Virus record (IMG/VR): IMGVR_UViG_3300021197_001959
Coordinates: 1 to 24,055 of that record
Reading direction: 5' to 3' (one strand)
DNA from: a virus
DNA: 24,055 bases
Shown: one piece after another, positions 13,041 to 21,316 of the stretch
Layout of the letters: the number at the start of each line of letters is the position of its first letter
How positions within the stretch are numbered: position 1 is the stretch's first letter
Program-made: the position numbers and the translations under genes
The notes under the pieces: generated by a model
The model's database searches: none
The model's input: the letters and a program-made list of their open reading frames with translations, nothing else
Told to the model about the DNA's origin: nothing

Positions 13041-13068
13041 GGAAAAAAGTTTACTTTTTTTTGTTTTA

Positions 13069-14580
13069 TTATTGCGAATCTTTCATAGCTTTTGCTGAAA
13101 CTGTACCAGCGCTTGCAGGTCTACTTGTTCCTGCTTTTTTACGCTTGTTCATATAATACCAAAGACCTTTCTTAGCAGTTTTACCGTCTTTAGTTACATG
13201 GGTATCTTTTTCTTCGTTGGTAGTATCTTCACCTTTATACTTACCATCTTTCTTGAGCTTAGCCATAACAGCTGCCTGTTGAGCTGCGTTAGCAAATCCT
13301 TCTGAAGACATCTTATTAACAGCTCTGCTAATACCTTTACGACGATTTGCAATCTTTCTGTTATTTTTTCTATCAGCATCTGTATGAGTGGGGTTGTTAT
13401 CTCTCATACCTTGAGTAAAAGAACGATTATCAACATCATTTACAGCTTTTTTAGTATATGAAGCCATAGTCTTTTTATCAAGCTCGTCTACTTGCTCAAC
13501 ACCTTCCATTGATTTAACTTTTTTACGAGTTGGCATTGATGAAGTATCACTTTTATTGAGCATACCATGCTGACCTGTACCTAAATCATCTTTACCATGA
13601 TAACCTTGAGCTTTAGCTGCTGGCACTTTGGTAATTTTACCACCTTTTTTAAGGTAAGCATCCATAGCAGCTTGATCTTCTTTTACACCAGAGTCTCTTG
13701 AAGCTGAAGACCTTCTTAAATTTGAAGCTGATTTTTTAGAACGAATAATCATTGCTTCATCAGTTTGTCTGCGTTTTTTAAAAGCAGCTTTAACAACAGA
13801 AGCAGGTCTAGGCTTAGGCTCTGACTTTTCAGTGTCTAAATCTTTATACATTCCCTCAGAAACTTTGGCACGAAGTTCTTTTTTCTTTTCAGCTGAAGTA
13901 ATACGCTCAATACTAACTACAGCATCTGGATCTTTAAATTTTTTACGAAGCTGAGATTTAATAGTACCTGCTGAACCTCCTTCGATATACATCATAGGAA
14001 GACCTTCGACTTGTACTTTAAAAGTACCTTCTTCAATATGTTCATCATCTTCAGAAACAGCGCCTTTTTTGCGGACCATTTTCATGTCTGCTTTATCAAT
14101 CTTTTTGTCTTTATTGTGATCTAATTTATGCTGATCTCCATGAAGCTCTTCAGGAACTACGGTAGGTTCTACTTCAACTTTAGGAGTTTTAGAAGCAGGC
14201 TTCTTCTTTTCATCAGTAGCAGCTTCTTTCATATCTTTTGAGTTATGAATCATTTTATGAACGTCAGGATGTATCTTTTGACCAGTTTTCTTTTCAACGT
14301 GTTTAACAATAGCTGATTTTGATCTCATACCACTTTTAAAAGCTGCTTTTGCATGCGCTTCGTGATTGTGAGGGTTTACACCAGTATTGTCACCATACTG
14401 TCTTTGATATGATCGCCCTTGAAATGAGCTCATACTGCTACCACTATCTTCTTCAATTGGATGCTCAATGACCTTACCATTTTCATCTTTTTCATGATGC
14501 TCATCCATTTTTGATCTTGTTGAATGTGATTCAGGATCAAAAGTAGTTTTAGTAATATAATTTGCGTAAAAATCTGTCAT
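13069..14580 (-). CDS. Long lysine-rich, low-complexity phage protein (503 aa)
   Basis: A highly charged, largely disordered protein rich in Lys, Asp, Glu, Ser and Ala. Visible pieces are a His-rich N-terminal third, an EF-hand or dockerin-like loop LDHNKDKKIDKADM at 153-166, KITKVPAAKAQGYHGKDDLG near 315-334, and VDELDKKTMASYTKKAVNDV near 364-383. The last two resemble short motifs that recur in many marine T4-like phage proteins of unknown role. A virion-internal or scaffold-type protein is possible but unproven. It starts as an ATGA overlap with the KxDG protein and is followed by the terminator. The codon pattern is like its neighbours. Confidence 0.7.
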   Translation of the reverse strand: MTDFYANYITKTTFDPESHSTRSKMDEHHEKDENGKVIEHPIEEDSGSSMSSFQGRSYQRQYGDNTGVNPHNHEAHAKAAFKSGMRSKSAIVKHVEKKTGQKIHPDVHKMIHNSKDMKEAATDEKKKPASKTPKVEVEPTVVPEELHGDQHKLDHNKDKKIDKADMKMVRKKGAVSEDDEHIEEGTFKVQVEGLPMMYIEGGSAGTIKSQLRKKFKDPDAVVSIERITSAEKKKELRAKVSEGMYKDLDTEKSEPKPRPASVVKAAFKKRRQTDEAMIIRSKKSASNLRRSSASRDSGVKEDQAAMDAYLKKGGKITKVPAAKAQGYHGKDDLGTGQHGMLNKSDTSSMPTRKKVKSMEGVEQVDELDKKTMASYTKKAVNDVDNRSFTQGMRDNNPTHTDADRKNNRKIANRRKGISRAVNKMSSEGFANAAQQAAVMAKLKKDGKYKGEDTTNEEKDTHVTKDGKTAKKGLWYYMNKRKKAGTSRPASAGTVSAKAMKDSQ

Positions 14581-15809
14581 CGTTGCCAGCCTTTAATATA
14601 TTCTGATGAGAAGTTAAAATGAGAAAAATTAAGTCTATCTACTAATTTAACTGCTTCGCCTCTCTCTGTGTTAATAGCTACGTAACCTTCTGGTTCTGTA
14701 ACTCTGAAACCGTCTTTTGTAAGAACGAATGTCTTCTGATTATTTATCATATTTAACTTATCGATAACAAGCATTTTAGCTTTAGTAATCTCATCTACGT
14801 AAGAAAACGATTTAACTAAAGTACTCATGTTTCTGTTGAGATCATCTATAAGTTGTTTAAGAGCAGCTCTTTTAGTTTCTTTAGCAGTATCAGTAGTTAC
14901 CTTAGAAATAACTCTAAGTTCCCAATACTCTTTCAAGTACTCAATATAATCTCTTGCTGCGGTTCTTGGATTAGGAAGTTGACCTGCTCTAATTCTACTA
15001 TTGATAAAAGTCTTAACATTAGCTCCTGCAGCTGAAGATGGTATTGTATTCATAATATCTACAATTTTATCAAAACCACCAATTAAACGGTCTGCTTTAT
15101 CTATATGACCTTTAAGAGAGCGATATTCAACCTCTGAAAAACCTATCTCAGCTCCTTTAAAGTATGCATCATCCATCCAACAGGTTCTAGTTTTTCTTAG
15201 TCTATTTACATCTACTCCAAACGAAGCAGAATAAGTAGATAGATCACCTCTTCCAGAATAAGATGTATGCCATACAATACCCATATTAGCATTAGCAATT
15301 GTCTTAGCTACATCGCTTTCAGAAGGCCAAGCATAAACAATAGTATTAGGATGTACCGTTAAAAATCGCTGGCCATCAATAGTTTCATATTTTTGGTCAC
15401 CTTTAGAGAACATCATATCTCCTTGAAGAACTGTGTTCTTAGGAATACCAACCTTAGGTAATTCTTTTAAAGCTACTTTAAGTTTATCAGCTTTACCACC
15501 CTGTTCGTTATCAGTGATATCTCTCTCTGTCTTATAAAGTTTTGGATTCTTAGCAAAGACAGATTTAGTTCCTACAAAAAATTTACCATCTTTAGGATCA
15601 TAACCTGCGAACAAAGCAGGAGCTCCATCCCACTTAACGGTTAAGTCAGCGTGATTTGTTCCTACTTTGTTTAAGAAATCGTTTAAAAATTCAATAGCAG
15701 CTTTAGCGCCTACATCTCCTCTTTCGAAGACATCTTCATCAGCATGAGTCATATGAAGATTCTGTTTAGAATCTGCTGCTTCAAATAATTCAAACTTTAC
15801 TATGTTCAT
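14577..15809 (-). CDS. KxDG nucleotidyltransferase-like protein (ligase/capping superfamily, DUF6267-like)
   Basis: 410 residues. HMTHADEDVFERGDVGAKAA leads to LTVKWDGAPALFAGYDPKDG near 56-75. The K-W-D-G fits motif I of the ATP-dependent ligase / mRNA-capping nucleotidyltransferase superfamily, whose Lys is adenylated. TVLQGDMMF near 125-133 could be motif III, and EPEGYVAINTERGEAVKL near 373-390 looks like motifs IV/V (EG...K). The middle (about 180-350) is helical. I relate it to the phage family DUF6267, but the reaction is unknown; an RNA or DNA end-joining or nucleotidyl-transfer role is inference. It overlaps the SOD-like gene by 20 bases. Confidence 0.7.
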   Translation of the reverse strand: MNIVKFELFEAADSKQNLHMTHADEDVFERGDVGAKAAIEFLNDFLNKVGTNHADLTVKWDGAPALFAGYDPKDGKFFVGTKSVFAKNPKLYKTERDITDNEQGGKADKLKVALKELPKVGIPKNTVLQGDMMFSKGDQKYETIDGQRFLTVHPNTIVYAWPSESDVAKTIANANMGIVWHTSYSGRGDLSTYSASFGVDVNRLRKTRTCWMDDAYFKGAEIGFSEVEYRSLKGHIDKADRLIGGFDKIVDIMNTIPSSAAGANVKTFINSRIRAGQLPNPRTAARDYIEYLKEYWELRVISKVTTDTAKETKRAALKQLIDDLNRNMSTLVKSFSYVDEITKAKMLVIDKLNMINNQKTFVLTKDGFRVTEPEGYVAINTERGEAVKLVDRLNFSHFNFSSEYIKGWQR

Positions 15810-16341
15810 AACGCTCTTTCTTTAAACTATTTATAGTATTGATTCTATTGTTTACTACATCCCAATTTATGATGTTAATAAAACCTTGAATATACCTTGA
15901 AATATCATTTCCATAGTTAAAAATATACGCGTGTTCCCAGCAATCTATAACAAGCACAGCGTTATCTACTATTCTATTATTAGGAATAATATTAATATAT
16001 CCGCTATGGTTCATAAACAACCAACCGTTACCTTGAATTTGTTCTGCTTTATTGATTAGAGAAGATAAGAATCTATCATATGTACCATACCTTAATTCAA
16101 TATTACTCAATACTCTACCTGTTGGAATATTATTAAGTCTTGATTCTCTTATATTCTCAAAATAAAGTTTGTGTAAAAATGCACCAGCTTTATCAAAGGG
16201 AATATCTCCTTCTCCTTTATTAAAACGATCAATATGCCCAGAGTAGATATGGTTATAGTGTAAATCAAACGATTGTTCACTAATAACTGGTTTAAGTTTA
16301 GAAATATCAAATGATACTTGTGTTTGCTCAAGCATCTTCAT
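15790..16341 (-). CDS. Fe/Mn superoxide dismutase homologue
   Basis: 183 residues aligned by eye to Fe/Mn-SOD. SFDLHYNHIYSGHIDRFN supplies the first His and helix hairpin, AGAFLHKLYFENI the second His, and VLVIDCWEHAYIFNY the Asp and third His. The surrounding GNGWLFMNHSGYINII and YIQGFINIINWDVV match the SOD C-terminal domain. All four metal ligands are therefore present. Residue H-4 before the second His is Gly, as in Mn-type enzymes. It could dismutate superoxide in infected cells or be a structural relative. The start (ATG 16341, possibly 16335) overlaps the DUF6433-like gene. Confidence 0.82.
   Translation of the reverse strand: MKMLEQTQVSFDISKLKPVISEQSFDLHYNHIYSGHIDRFNKGEGDIPFDKAGAFLHKLYFENIRESRLNNIPTGRVLSNIELRYGTYDRFLSSLINKAEQIQGNGWLFMNHSGYINIIPNNRIVDNAVLVIDCWEHAYIFNYGNDISRYIQGFINIINWDVVNNRINTINSLKKERYEHSKV
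15828..15835 (-). promoter_or_regulatory. Candidate T4-type late promoter (TATAAATA)
   Basis: An exact TATAAATA on the minus strand inside the SOD-like gene, about 19 bases before the start of the KxDG gene. The predicted start would leave a leader of only about a dozen bases, with the RBS-like AAAGAG at its beginning. A GATAAATA also occurs at 14741-14748, about 160 bases before the 503-aa gene. Chance occurrence in AT-rich coding DNA is quite possible. Confidence 0.3.
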
Positions 16342-16939
16342 TTGCTAGCTCTTTCGCTTTAGCAATTAAATTTTTGGCTTCTTGATTTAGTTTTTTAGCT
16401 TCAGCTTTCTTCACCTCTGCTTGCTCTAAAAATTCAGCAGCTCTTTCTTCACTAGTCTTAGGAGAAGGAGGAGTTACAATAGAATTATTTTCAATATTCA
16501 ATGCTGGAAACGCAGTTTTAACTACATCTACATTAATATCAAACTTATCGTTTAGAGCTTTATCTTTAGCAATACAAATAATATCTGCTTCTAAAGGATC
16601 AACAGCTTCTAACATTTCAATAAACATTTTTTCAATTTGAAGCGGTCTCATCTTAACAGATTGACCTGAACGAACAATAACAGGAAAAATACGTAAATAT
16701 TCCCATAACGATGATCTGTTAGGACCATCAGCTACATCGTTCCTATTGAAAGGAGGGATACCATCTGGAAGCATAGGTACAATAGTTTTACAGAAATTCA
16801 TCTTCAATACTCTATGAAGAGGAGTATGATCGTAGTATCTTTCTTTTAGGGTTTTAATTTTAAGATCGTCACTCTTAAGTGAGTTGATCTCGTCTAGTAT
16901 CTCGAAGACTTGCATGTCCCGGGGCTTGATATTGTTCAT
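16328..16939 (-). CDS. DUF6433-like phage protein
   Basis: 203 residues. The core has TPLHRVLKMNFCKTIVPMLP near 34-53, DGIPPFNRND, RPLQIEKMFIEMLEAVDPLE and ADIICIAKDKAL. The C-terminal 40 residues form a Lys/Ala/Glu-rich helix (EERAAEFLEQAEVKKAEAKK onward). I relate the core to DUF6433, a family of T4-like phages with unknown function. An AGGAC precedes ATG 16939. The first 65 bases overlap the nucleotidyltransferase gene in another frame, a longer overlap than most here. Confidence 0.7.
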   Translation of the reverse strand: MNNIKPRDMQVFEILDEINSLKSDDLKIKTLKERYYDHTPLHRVLKMNFCKTIVPMLPDGIPPFNRNDVADGPNRSSLWEYLRIFPVIVRSGQSVKMRPLQIEKMFIEMLEAVDPLEADIICIAKDKALNDKFDINVDVVKTAFPALNIENNSIVTPPSPKTSEERAAEFLEQAEVKKAEAKKLNQEAKNLIAKAKELANEDA

Positions 16940-17474
16940 AATTTAGTCCTTTTCTTACACTTTTCATAATATTTTCTGCATCTCTTTGCAGATTTCTAGG
17001 AAGACCTGATTTAAACTCTTTAAGGTCTTCATTAGTCGCTAATTCTCTCATCTTAGATGCTGACATTCCACTTACATCATCAGCATCAGGATCACGCTCA
17101 CCAGCTGATACTACTTTTATAGTATCAAACGAATAGTCTTTACCGTTATATTTGTTAATAAGTTCTTTAAAACCTTGCACTCTATCTGAACCTACAACCA
17201 TAACAACTTCATCATACTTTTTTTCTAGCTCTTGCAATACCTTTATTATAGTATTTGCTCTAGACATTTTAACAATGTTACCAAAAGCTTTTTTAGCGAA
17301 TTTGACCTTATCGTCATAATCTATAGGGTCTTTGTTTTTATTTTGAGTATGAGACAGATAGATGAGAGGGTCGCCTTTGTGCACTCTAGCGACCGCTCTC
17401 ACTTTATTTACCAGTTTTTCATGACCTGTTGTAGGAGGGTTCATCCTACCAAAGGTAAAAACTGCTGTAGGCAT
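16875..17474 (-). CDS. Nucleotidyltransferase (HxGH/cytidylyltransferase-like, NMN adenylyltransferase-type)
   Basis: 199 residues. FTFGRMNPPTTGHEKLVNKV at 6-25 contains TGHE, equivalent to the HxGH nucleotide-binding motif. EVVMVVGSDRVQGF near 88-101 and DVSGMSASKMRELA near 133-146 match the later strand and ISxT-like motif of the nucleotidylyltransferase superfamily (NadM/NMNAT, FAD synthetase, cytidylyltransferases). The likely reaction is AMP or CMP transfer to a phosphorylated substrate such as NMN. The start forms TAATG with the upstream stop. Phage NMNATs support NAD pools; substrate choice cannot be read from sequence alone. Confidence 0.75.
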   Translation of the reverse strand: MPTAVFTFGRMNPPTTGHEKLVNKVRAVARVHKGDPLIYLSHTQNKNKDPIDYDDKVKFAKKAFGNIVKMSRANTIIKVLQELEKKYDEVVMVVGSDRVQGFKELINKYNGKDYSFDTIKVVSAGERDPDADDVSGMSASKMRELATNEDLKEFKSGLPRNLQRDAENIMKSVRKGLNYEQYQAPGHASLRDTRRDQLT

Positions 17475-17800
17475 TATGTTTGATCAGAACCAGCTTGATG
17501 GTATGCACCATCGGCTAGGCTACTAATTTCACCACTAGTCAAAAAGTCTTCATTAGCGAAATTAACGTTAGATGCAGCTTCAATTGAATTCTGTGTTGCT
17601 GCTCTACCCATTGGCATTGCATCAAGAACTTCAAATGTATTAGTGCCATCATTACCTGTTACACCATACCCAGCACTTGATACTTGAACAGCAGTACCAA
17701 AAGTAGCATTAACACCGTCAACTACAAGAATGTCTGAGTCTGAAGATGCCTGAGGACCACCTGATGTAGATAAATTAGTGGTTGGTTTTACGTAAGTCAT
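17474..17800 (-). CDS. Small Ser/Gly/Ala-rich protein (108 aa)
   Basis: A low-complexity soluble protein (NLSTSGGPQASSDSDILVVD, then GVNATFGTAVQ) with beta-prone repeats and a polar C-terminus (ADGAYHQAGSDQT). There are no cysteines, membrane segments or catalytic motifs. The composition resembles small phage structural or decoration proteins. AAGGAG precedes the ATG, and a late-promoter-like GATAAATA lies about 40 bases upstream, consistent with late expression. The family is not recognised. Confidence 0.6.
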   Translation of the reverse strand: MTYVKPTTNLSTSGGPQASSDSDILVVDGVNATFGTAVQVSSAGYGVTGNDGTNTFEVLDAMPMGRAATQNSIEAASNVNFANEDFLTSGEISSLADGAYHQAGSDQT

Positions 17801-17840
17801 TAAGAGATCTCCTTTTCTTAATTAATATTTGGATCCATCG

Positions 17841-17848
17841 TATTTATC
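17841..17848 (-). promoter_or_regulatory. Candidate T4-type late promoter (GATAAATA)
   Basis: On the minus strand GATAAATA matches seven of eight bases of the T4 late -10 element TATAAATA and the NATAAATA form reported for marine T4-like phages. It lies at the end of the RNase H gene, directly before the 43-base gap that precedes the 108-aa gene, the right place to drive 17800-13069. Such octamers occur by chance in AT-rich DNA; position is the main support. Confidence 0.45.
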
Positions 17849-18692
17849 TTACTTCGAAATCCTGGAGACTCTCTATCAATAGCTTCATTTGATGCTTAGT
17901 AAAGAGTGACATTAAGCTGTTTATCGAACCTTTAGCAGGTAAGTTAAACGCTTCTAATATCTCTGACTTAAGATCTTGAGGAACTCTAGACAGGTCAATC
18001 ATATCTCTATTACGAATAATACGACGAGCAATAGTAGTACCTAGAGCTTCTGGATCTGCCATTAACATATCCATCTTAGCTTTACGCAGAGGAGTCTGTC
18101 TGGCATTCTCTTCTACTAATACATTATCATCTGACATTACATTAGGAATTCCATCACCCATATCACCTTTAAGTACTTTAACTTCTAAGTCGGTAATAGG
18201 ATCAACGTCAGGTTCTACCCATTTCTTCTGAATATTAGAGAACTGCTTGACGTTAGGATACTTCTGTAGCTGTACAAAGTCCTTATCTGGAGATACAATG
18301 ACAGTAGGGCTAGGATCGTTCTTAGCTTCAATAATAGTTGCAATAACATCGTCAGCTTCGCAAGATTCTATACGAATGCAACGATAAGGAGAATAAGTTT
18401 CTACTTCTTCTCTAACATCGTTCATCATAGTAAAGATAGCATTCCAATCATGCTTAGACTCTTTACGTTGCTTCTTACGATTAGCTTTATACTGAGGAAA
18501 TGTTTTCTTACGCCAGATATGAGTATGGTCCATAGCTATAACCATCTCGCCAAACTCGCCTCTGAATCGTTCGTTATATTGACGAATAATATTGAAGATC
18601 TGATGACGTACTAGTTCTGGTTGTTCTTGAAAGTCATCAACCCTAACCATAATAGACGACATCGCAATAGATGAATAATCAAGTAATATCAA
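17844..18692 (-). CDS. rnh: T4-type RNase H / 5'-3' exonuclease
   Basis: 282 residues of the FEN-1/T4 RNase H family. MILLDYSSIAMSS gives the first metal Asp; VIAMDHTHIWRKKTFPQYKA and NRKKQRKE the second acidic site and helical arch; RIESCEADDVIATIIEA and VIVSPDKDFVQLQKY the central Asp cluster; LKGDMGDGIPNV the helix-hairpin-helix-associated Asp. It removes RNA primers and flaps during lagging-strand synthesis. The start is TTG 18692 with AGGAG six bases upstream; no ATG is available before the first conserved Asp. It follows the helicase block, as expected for replication genes. Confidence 0.92.
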   Translation of the reverse strand: MILLDYSSIAMSSIMVRVDDFQEQPELVRHQIFNIIRQYNERFRGEFGEMVIAMDHTHIWRKKTFPQYKANRKKQRKESKHDWNAIFTMMNDVREEVETYSPYRCIRIESCEADDVIATIIEAKNDPSPTVIVSPDKDFVQLQKYPNVKQFSNIQKKWVEPDVDPITDLEVKVLKGDMGDGIPNVMSDDNVLVEENARQTPLRKAKMDMLMADPEALGTTIARRIIRNRDMIDLSRVPQDLKSEILEAFNLPAKGSINSLMSLFTKHQMKLLIESLQDFEVR

Positions 18693-19290
18693 CGTAAGCT
18701 CCTATTCTACCATTCTTATCAGGTGTCTCTACATAGATATAACCGTCTGGAGGACTAATATCGTCACCTTCCCATACGGGTATAAAGACATTATTATTAT
18801 AAGAGAAATCAGGATTATTTCTCAAATGAACCTCAATAAGTTTATCACCTATAAACTCACAGTTTACATAAAGCTTATTCTTAAACTGACTAATTATAGA
18901 AGGAAATGGAATTTTATAATCTATTTTATACCATTTACTCCATTTAGTTAAATCAGACTTAAATTGATCACCTGTAGTAGTTCTAACCCATTTACCTTTT
19001 TCATAGTCTACGCTATGATGTCTACCTTCAAACCACTCGCACCAAAAATGACCTACAGTAAGATGGTCAGTAACTTTATCTATCCAAACTTTTTCAGCAC
19101 CTAAACCTAAACCTAATAAGTTAATAGGTGGACGAACTATATACCAACCTGGTGTAGGTACTTCAACTCCTATAGGACCACAATTATAACCTAACAAAGT
19201 TGATAGTTCTAGTTTGTTATAGATCCAAAGCTCATCAAGATTTAAATCTCTCCACTCTCTCTGGAAATCTTCTAAAGGCATGCCCTTCAT
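18679..19290 (-). CDS. Conserved T4-like phage protein (203 aa), weak ATP-grasp resemblance
   Basis: The N-terminus has LDELWIYNKLELSTLLGYNC and GPIGVEVPTPGWYIVRPPIN, then LLGLGLGAEKVWI. VGHFWCEWFEGRHHSVDYEK follows in the middle and NCEFIGDKLIEVHLRNNPDF near the end. I know similar conserved proteins in T4-like marine phages. The glycine-rich stretch and the final EVHLRNNP are loosely like ATP-grasp ligases, but I cannot confirm a nucleotide site. It starts two bases after the helicase stop with GGAG upstream and overlaps RNase H. Confidence 0.65.
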   Translation of the reverse strand: MKGMPLEDFQREWRDLNLDELWIYNKLELSTLLGYNCGPIGVEVPTPGWYIVRPPINLLGLGLGAEKVWIDKVTDHLTVGHFWCEWFEGRHHSVDYEKGKWVRTTTGDQFKSDLTKWSKWYKIDYKIPFPSIISQFKNKLYVNCEFIGDKLIEVHLRNNPDFSYNNNVFIPVWEGDDISPPDGYIYVETPDKNGRIGAYVDIT

Positions 19291-19292
19291 GT

Positions 19293-20666
19293 CTACTCCC
19301 AGTTAATATCCATAATAGGTCTGGTATCAGTTTGTGGATTTGCGATAGCATCGTTTTGAGCTTCTATAGAAGTAGGTTGGTTTTCTAGATCAATAACTTT
19401 CATTTTAGCATAATCTACGTTTAATAACCAATTTCGTCTATCAGCTGGATCACCGTAGCGGTTCTTTAGCTGAGTAAATCTAATTAAACCTTCATCTCTT
19501 AGCTTATCAGTAGTGGTCATAGCAAAGAAATAATCAGCGGTCATAGGAAGACCAAAAGACTCTGATACAGAAGTTAGCTCTACATCAGCATCACTAAAAC
19601 CTTGACGGTTAGTTTGAGTAGCAGTTAGTACAGGTACGTCAAACTCCATAGCTAGAGCTCTAAGCTCTTCAGCAGTAGATTTAATCTGTTCATAAGAGTT
19701 AGCCTGTTTATTAGCACTCATAGACTGACAGATATTAAGATAATCAATACAAACAAGATCAGGTACGAAGTCTTTTTTCTGCTTTAGCTCTTTTAGTAGA
19801 GCTCTAATATGACCAGCATGCGCAGATTTAGTAGGATATTCTTTGACTACAAGTTGACCTTTAGTTTTCATTTTAAGATTATCAAAGCGTTTAAGAAACG
19901 AATCCTTTGCTATAACTTCTAATTCTTCATTATTAAGGTTAAGTAAGTTCTGATCGATACGTTGAGCTATCTTCTCTTCAGCCATCTCCATAGTAACATA
20001 CAATACGTTATGACCTGACTCTACAAGATTAGCAGTCATAGAGCACATAAACAATGACTTACCTACACCAGTACCAGCCATAATAACACCTAGAGTTTTA
20101 GAAGGAAAACCTCCTCTAAGAATATAATCCATATGCTCTAAACCTGAAGGAATCTTAAGCTCTTTGCGATTATAGAACTCCCATCTATCATCTGCTTCGT
20201 CTATATAATCATGACCTACAGATTTATCAAACGATGTAGATATAGCTTGAGTAAGTAAATCAGGTAACGCAGACATAGGAGTCTTTTTATCATCTCCACC
20301 GATAACGTTAACAGCTTTATATACCGCTTCTACAATAGCTCTTTCTTGACACCATTGCTCAGTTTTATTAACTAAGAAGTCAACTTTAGATATAGGTTCT
20401 ACATCTGCATCTAATAGTTTCATAGTCTCGTTATAAACAGACTCAGTCAAGTCATTACGAGACTCTACTTCTATCTTTATAGCAGCTTGGTTAGGGGCAT
20501 TATTATAGCTAGCATAATAGTTATAGATTTCTTCGAATATTATCCTTTCATGCTTCTCAGTAAAATAATCTTTTGTGAGAAAGGGTAATACTTTTTGACA
20601 ATACTCATCACTTTTAAGCAGATTATATAAAATACCTTTTCTTAGTTCTGGTGAGTCAACTGCCAA
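19293..20666 (-). CDS. Replicative DNA helicase (DnaB/T4 gp41-like)
   Basis: 457 residues. The N-terminal helical domain (ILYNLLKSDEYCQKVLPFL) precedes the RecA-like core with Walker A GTGVGKS at 198-204, VLYVTMEMAEEKIAQRID, Walker B DLVCIDYLNI, and TATQTNRQGF (DnaB motif with arginine). This is the hexameric 5'-3' helicase at the replication fork, the equivalent of T4 gp41. The start is TTG 20666, preceded by AGAGGA, and overlaps kdsB by 25 bases; no ATG fits the expected N-terminus. It lies downstream of uvsX, as in T4-like core order. Confidence 0.95.
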   Translation of the reverse strand: MAVDSPELRKGILYNLLKSDEYCQKVLPFLTKDYFTEKHERIIFEEIYNYYASYNNAPNQAAIKIEVESRNDLTESVYNETMKLLDADVEPISKVDFLVNKTEQWCQERAIVEAVYKAVNVIGGDDKKTPMSALPDLLTQAISTSFDKSVGHDYIDEADDRWEFYNRKELKIPSGLEHMDYILRGGFPSKTLGVIMAGTGVGKSLFMCSMTANLVESGHNVLYVTMEMAEEKIAQRIDQNLLNLNNEELEVIAKDSFLKRFDNLKMKTKGQLVVKEYPTKSAHAGHIRALLKELKQKKDFVPDLVCIDYLNICQSMSANKQANSYEQIKSTAEELRALAMEFDVPVLTATQTNRQGFSDADVELTSVSESFGLPMTADYFFAMTTTDKLRDEGLIRFTQLKNRYGDPADRRNWLLNVDYAKMKVIDLENQPTSIEAQNDAIANPQTDTRPIMDINWE

Positions 20667-21316
20667 TTTAATAAGTCCTCTTTTGTATTAATCTCTGCGC
20701 ATGGATCACTTGTATGCACAACACCTATTTGATAACCGTTCTGTAACCATCTTAGCTGCTCTAAAGATTCAGCCATCTCTGGTTCGTATACTGTAAGATG
20801 ATTATAAGCCATTAGCGCTGATTTTTTATATGCATATATGCCTAAATGCCAATCACCATAACCAGTAATCCCTCTGGCAAACCATTGAGCTGTCATGAGA
20901 TTATGGACTAATTTAACTGAGTTTGGATCTTGACGCTGCTTATCATTCATATGAGTATAGACAGTTGCTACATCATAGTTAAGTAAACGACCTATTAACA
21001 TATCAAATACATGAGGAACGTCAACCATATCCCCTTGTACGTTAATAAAGTTATCATAATCTAACTCACGAGCAGCTTCAGCAACTCTAGCTGTTCCATT
21101 AACACAATCAGGACTTGTCATAATAGCTTTACCAGGAAACAATGATGCTATCTTTTTACTATCTGTTGCAACATAAACATCTTCTCTAGCATTAAAACAA
21201 CAACACCAATGATGTACTCTTTGAATAAGGCTATGCTCTTTAGTCACTTTAGCTAACATCTTTTCAGGAAATCTAGTAGACTCTAATCTAGCAGGAATTA
21301 CAACTGCAGTTCTCAT
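20642..21316 (-). CDS. kdsB: CMP-KDO synthetase-like cytidylyltransferase (KdsB)
   Basis: 224 residues. VVIPARLESTRFPEKMLAKV at 5-24 is the nucleotide-binding signature of KdsB; DVYVATDSKKI, IMTSPDCVNGTARVAEAARE and FINVQGDM follow in order. KdsB activates KDO with CTP for LPS inner-core synthesis. The canonical VQGDEP is VQGDMV here, so the Glu-Pro is changed and the substrate may be another sugar acid. It starts as an ATGA overlap with the upstream small gene and is embedded in the replication block between uvsX and the helicase. A role in altering host LPS during infection is inferred. Confidence 0.88.
   Translation of the reverse strand: MRTAVVIPARLESTRFPEKMLAKVTKEHSLIQRVHHWCCCFNAREDVYVATDSKKIASLFPGKAIMTSPDCVNGTARVAEAARELDYDNFINVQGDMVDVPHVFDMLIGRLLNYDVATVYTHMNDKQRQDPNSVKLVHNLMTAQWFARGITGYGDWHLGIYAYKKSALMAYNHLTVYEPEMAESLEQLRWLQNGYQIGVVHTSDPCAEINTKEDLLNWQLTHQN

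Noticed and set aside
13194-13379. 61-codon minus-strand frame inside the 503-aa gene
   Set aside because: It is an alternative frame of a repetitive Lys-rich gene without its own RBS or coupling.
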